This document shows, in pieces, positions 61,105-64,000 of a stretch of 64,000 nucleotides of DNA. The translations under genes were made by a program, and so were the position numbers. Within the stretch, counting starts at the first letter, position 1, and each line of letters begins with the position of its first letter. The notes under the pieces are model-generated. The model made no database searches, had not been told where the DNA came from, and saw only the letters and a program-made list of their open reading frames with translations. The DNA comes from Cladopsammia gracilis (lineage: Eukaryota; Cnidaria; Anthozoa; Scleractinia; Dendrophylliidae), in assembly GCA_022457155.1 (NCBI GenBank), contig JAJGOT010000347.1, positions 62,001-126,000 of the forward strand. Direction: 5' to 3'.

Positions 61105-61530
61105 ATTCTTTAACAAACGAATACGTGTTGTGAGCCTATACCTAAGAAACAAAGAAGAAACAGAATCATTGTAATAGTTTATATCTCCACCACTGTGAAA
61201 ACAGGTTTTTACTAGGCTCTATGAATATGAATAATTCTCTTTTGACTCTGGACGGCTTCTCAACCGGGGAGGACACTCGCTGGCTGCTTGAAGGCCGAGA
61301 TCTCACTCTTTTATTTCTATTTCTATTTCTAGTGATACGATGACTTACATCATAGCCTGCACGAAGAGTTAAATTACAAACTCGAAATATCGGTAATTGG
61401 AAAATACGGAATTTATCCTTTACAAAATTGACCGACATAAAAACTACAGCAGGTTACGCTTATTACAGTTATCATCTAACAAAAACAATTAAGTGATAAT
61501 CAACAGAACTGGAAACTAATTGGTTTCTCA
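61105..61530 (+). repeat. Direct repeat, right copy (pairs with 38365-39030)
   Basis: Same word order as the left copy, with deletions and about 10 percent differences by eye. Confidence 0.65.
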
Positions 61531-62065
61531 ATTTTTCAACAGCGAAAGCGAATAAAAATAAAGGCAATAATTTTGTGTAATCACACTCTACCTTCAATAG
61601 CTCGAAAATTCTCCTGGGTCGAGCGATCGATTAAAAGAAAATAACAACAAAAAAAGAATAGCGTAAAAACTTCAAACATGTGTGTTTTTTTTAAAGTTTT
61701 AAAATTTTGCGTTAGATTTTTGTGCCTGAACCGCGGCATTAACCAAGCTACCTGTTATAGCGGTCTCGGGGGTTCAAAAAATAAAACGAAACGAAAACTA
61801 ACAAAATAGCAGGAGTGCGAAATAAAAAACAAAACTGTAAACAAATATGCCTGACTGAACATGATTATAAGAAAAATCCATGCACTCTAGCACTTTTAAC
61901 CGTGATTCTGATAGGCTATCAGTGTAATAAAAATACACCATCAATACACCAATTATCCACATGTTTGCCGAAGGATACAAATGCATTTATGTTCACCGAA
62001 AAGCCTAAATCATATTCCACAGTCCGAGGAATAGCTAAAGTGTATGGCATTGTTTAATGTGCAGT
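61531..62065. other. No gene identified
   Basis: AT-rich sequence downstream of the minus-strand protease; no coding or repeat signal recognised. Confidence 0.3.
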
Positions 62066-63273
62066 TTAATGCTCCTCTACGTAAAAACGTTCATAGCTCG
62101 ATGGTGACTTGGAGAACTCATACCACTGACAGTTGACTGTGCCACTGCCACTACCTAACCAGGAAGTAACTCCTCTCCCGTCTAAGCGAATATAGCAGTG
62201 AGGAAACTGAACGCTTCGAAATGAGTAGCTGCCATCTTCTTCCTCTTTGAAAATATACCTTTCGTAGCTGCGTGATGTAAACTGGCAATTCACCTCTCCC
62301 CCTCCAAGACCCTTAAACTGGCTCATACCCTTGCTGTTCAGGCGGATAAAAACATTTCTGAAGTGTACACTTTCTATCACAACTTTACAGGTACTGTGAA
62401 GGGCCGACGATGGAGTCATTTCCACAGGGTATATGTAAAATCTCTCATATGACCCTAGTGGTTTGTATTGGCAGTTGACAGTTCCACCGCCGGGTCCTGT
62501 ATGTTTAGAACTTTTACTCCTTTGCCATCACAGCGAACGTAGACGTCTGGGAATGGAACAGACCTTAGTGATTTGATCTTCAGGCGATTCATGCGTTCCA
62601 GAAAACGGGAAATCATCTCGGCTGTGAATCGTGAAGCAGAGTTAGGACAGCCTCCGCAGCTGTGAACACCGAGAACGGTCCAATAACCACCGTACCATGT
62701 GAAGACTGGGCTTCCGCTTTGTCCTCCCATCGTATCATTCATGTAGAAGATCCTGAGGGCTGTATAGCTAGAGATGTTTCCTCCTGTGATCCACATGGTT
62801 CCTCGTGGTTTGTCAGCTGGAAACCCACAGTTGGTTACAAGACGGTTGTCTAGCTCTTTATTTTCAACGATCGCTGACCATCCAAAGCCATAGTCAGAAA
62901 CACCAGGGCCTGGAAGGAGAATAAGGCCATAGTCGTGGTCTGCACTGCCTGAGTTGATATACTCAGGAGATGCGTACAAGTCGTTAGGTCCAACTTCAAT
63001 CGGTTTCTGTCCTGGGAACTCTACGATGATCTTGGTGGCGTAGTTTCCATTGACGTACGTGCAATGGCCGCTGGTAACAATGGCAGTACGATTGACATCA
63101 GGGAGGTGGATCTTGAATCCACTGCTAACGTATCGTCGACCTGTGGCGCTTTCTATTGACAGAAAGCATATCCATTTGTATGGGGGGGAAGTCATTGGTT
63201 GTACTTGCACACGTTCATCCTTTCCGCAAACGGACTCGGGCAAAGAAGAACCTTTTACTGCAGAATCCGCCAT
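62066..63273 (-). pseudogene. Inverted paralogue of the V8-like protease, frameshifted
   Basis: The first frame (62455-63273, 272 codons) covers the protease domain with His70 (TSGHC), Asp114 (DHDYGLILL) and Ser186 in MGGQSGSPVF; the Gly-Gly is the usual V8-type oxyanion sequence, unlike the plus-strand copy. A small deletion or insertion near 62495-62515 breaks the first trefoil repeat; the other repeats are readable in a second frame (to 62066), ending YERFYVEEH. As assembled it would make a protease domain with a short foreign tail. If the shift is a sequencing error, this is the working member of the pair. Confidence 0.75.
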
Positions 63274-63461
63274 TTCTTATAATTTGACATCGAATCGGAG
63301 CATTTGCAGCTGGTAACTGTGATTCTAGAAGGATCTTTTGATACGTCATTAGTTCTGTTAGCCAATAATTGTTATAGTTGTGACGTAAACCACGCCCATG
63401 ATAAGTGGAAACAGCATGCGTACGTGAAGCTCTCAATCTGCGGAGACATCAATTGTTTTCT

Positions 63462-63690
63462 TAGACCTTTCACTTCCAGAGTCAATTATGAAGACGTGTA
63501 GCGTACTTCTAACTTTTGAGTCTAAGGACGAAATCCTATGGTGTAACCATTCAAATAAAACCTCTTCTGCCGTACTTTTGCATGGTACCATTTATTTTTC
63601 AATATTTTACGAAATTAAATTTGGTATATTTTTTGACTTTTGGCAAGATGACGCACTCCTGGGTGAACGCACCCTTTTAATCTGTGATTA
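63462..63690 (+). mobile_element. MITE copy upstream of the minus-strand protease
   Basis: CCTTTCACTTCCAGAGTCAATTATG and GAAATCCTATGGTGT match 5963-6151. The same element lies upstream of the plus-strand paralogue, so it was there before the gene was duplicated. Confidence 0.55.
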
Positions 63691-63837
63691 AACAAATTAA
63701 ACAAAGTGAGGACCGAACATTTTGTCAGTCAAAACATCCGGTGCCAATTTGCTTCTTTTAATAGACTGACGTGGGTAACCTTTATATAGCATACAAATTT
63801 CGGCAAACTTCAATGGTTTTCTTAAATCAAAACAAAA

Positions 63838-63945
63838 AGGTTTTTGACGCCATTCAATGGTTTGACGCCATAGCATGGTCAAAACAATTACTGAATTACT
63901 CGCTTCGCTCGTTTGACCATGCTTTGACGTCAAACCATTATTTAT
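63838..63945. repeat. Inverted repeat
   Basis: AATGGTTTGACGCCATAGCATGG faces CCATGCTTTGACGTCAAACCATT, with a GC-containing loop (CTCGCTTCGCTCG). Confidence 0.5.
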
Positions 63946-64000
63946 CAGAGGACATAAGTAATGGCGAACTAAAATTCGTAATTGCAAATTTTCTCCGGCC

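Noticed and set aside
62455..62520. Intron explaining the frameshift in the minus-strand protease
   Set aside because: The plus-strand paralogue has no intron there, the gap is a few bases, and no GT...AG pair fits.

Overview
The window looks like nuclear DNA of an anthozoan cnidarian, most likely a stony coral or close relative. It is AT-rich and intron-bearing, and dense in fold-back elements, a Polinton/Maverick of cnidarian type, L1/Tx1-like and CR1-like LINEs, a Ty3/gypsy element and Penelope-type hammerhead-like motifs. Nothing bacterial is visible. The species cannot be fixed from the sequence alone.

Host genes are few. (1) A nine-exon plus-strand gene (404-11919) can be assembled with every splice phase matching. 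It encodes a 339-residue OTU-type cysteine protease (deubiquitinase-like) domain, a coiled coil and a basic tail; its introns are full of small transposons. (2) A V8-like serine protease with three fascin/beta-trefoil-like repeats (23050-24273, +) has an inverted paralogue at 62066-63273 (-). The plus copy is full length but has lost the glycine pair before the catalytic serine. The minus copy keeps that motif but is frameshifted before the repeats. (3) Between 13.4 and 18.3 kb lies an array of about ten diverged, exon-like units of about 140 bp with splice-site-like borders, part of which is duplicated at 27.5-29.35 kb. It may be a decaying or unusual repeat-domain gene.

Mobile DNA dominates the rest. 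An L1/Tx1-like LINE on the minus strand spans 39176-58684 between identical 17-bp target duplications. It was later split by a 9.7-kb Polinton (40810-50531) and by a 4.45-kb Ty3/gypsy element (54122-58574) whose two LTRs are identical. The Polinton has protein-primed DNA polymerase, integrase and several small genes, but I could not find capsid, packaging ATPase or protease genes, and it carries a fragment of a hAT transposase. A 6.3-kb element with very long, imperfect inverted arms (30484-36787) carries a copy of the same short gene in each arm. Many non-autonomous elements can be delimited to the base by target duplications: TTAA, TAA, TA, 5-, 6- and 8-bp types. In three cases the segmental duplication supplies a paralogous site lacking the insertion.

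How it fits together: the protein-coding host content is limited to the OTU gene, the protease pair and possibly the exon array. The interval between the protease paralogues is mostly a transposon stack. Most transposon genes carry frameshifts or stops; some single-base lesions, especially in the young LTR element, could be assembly errors.
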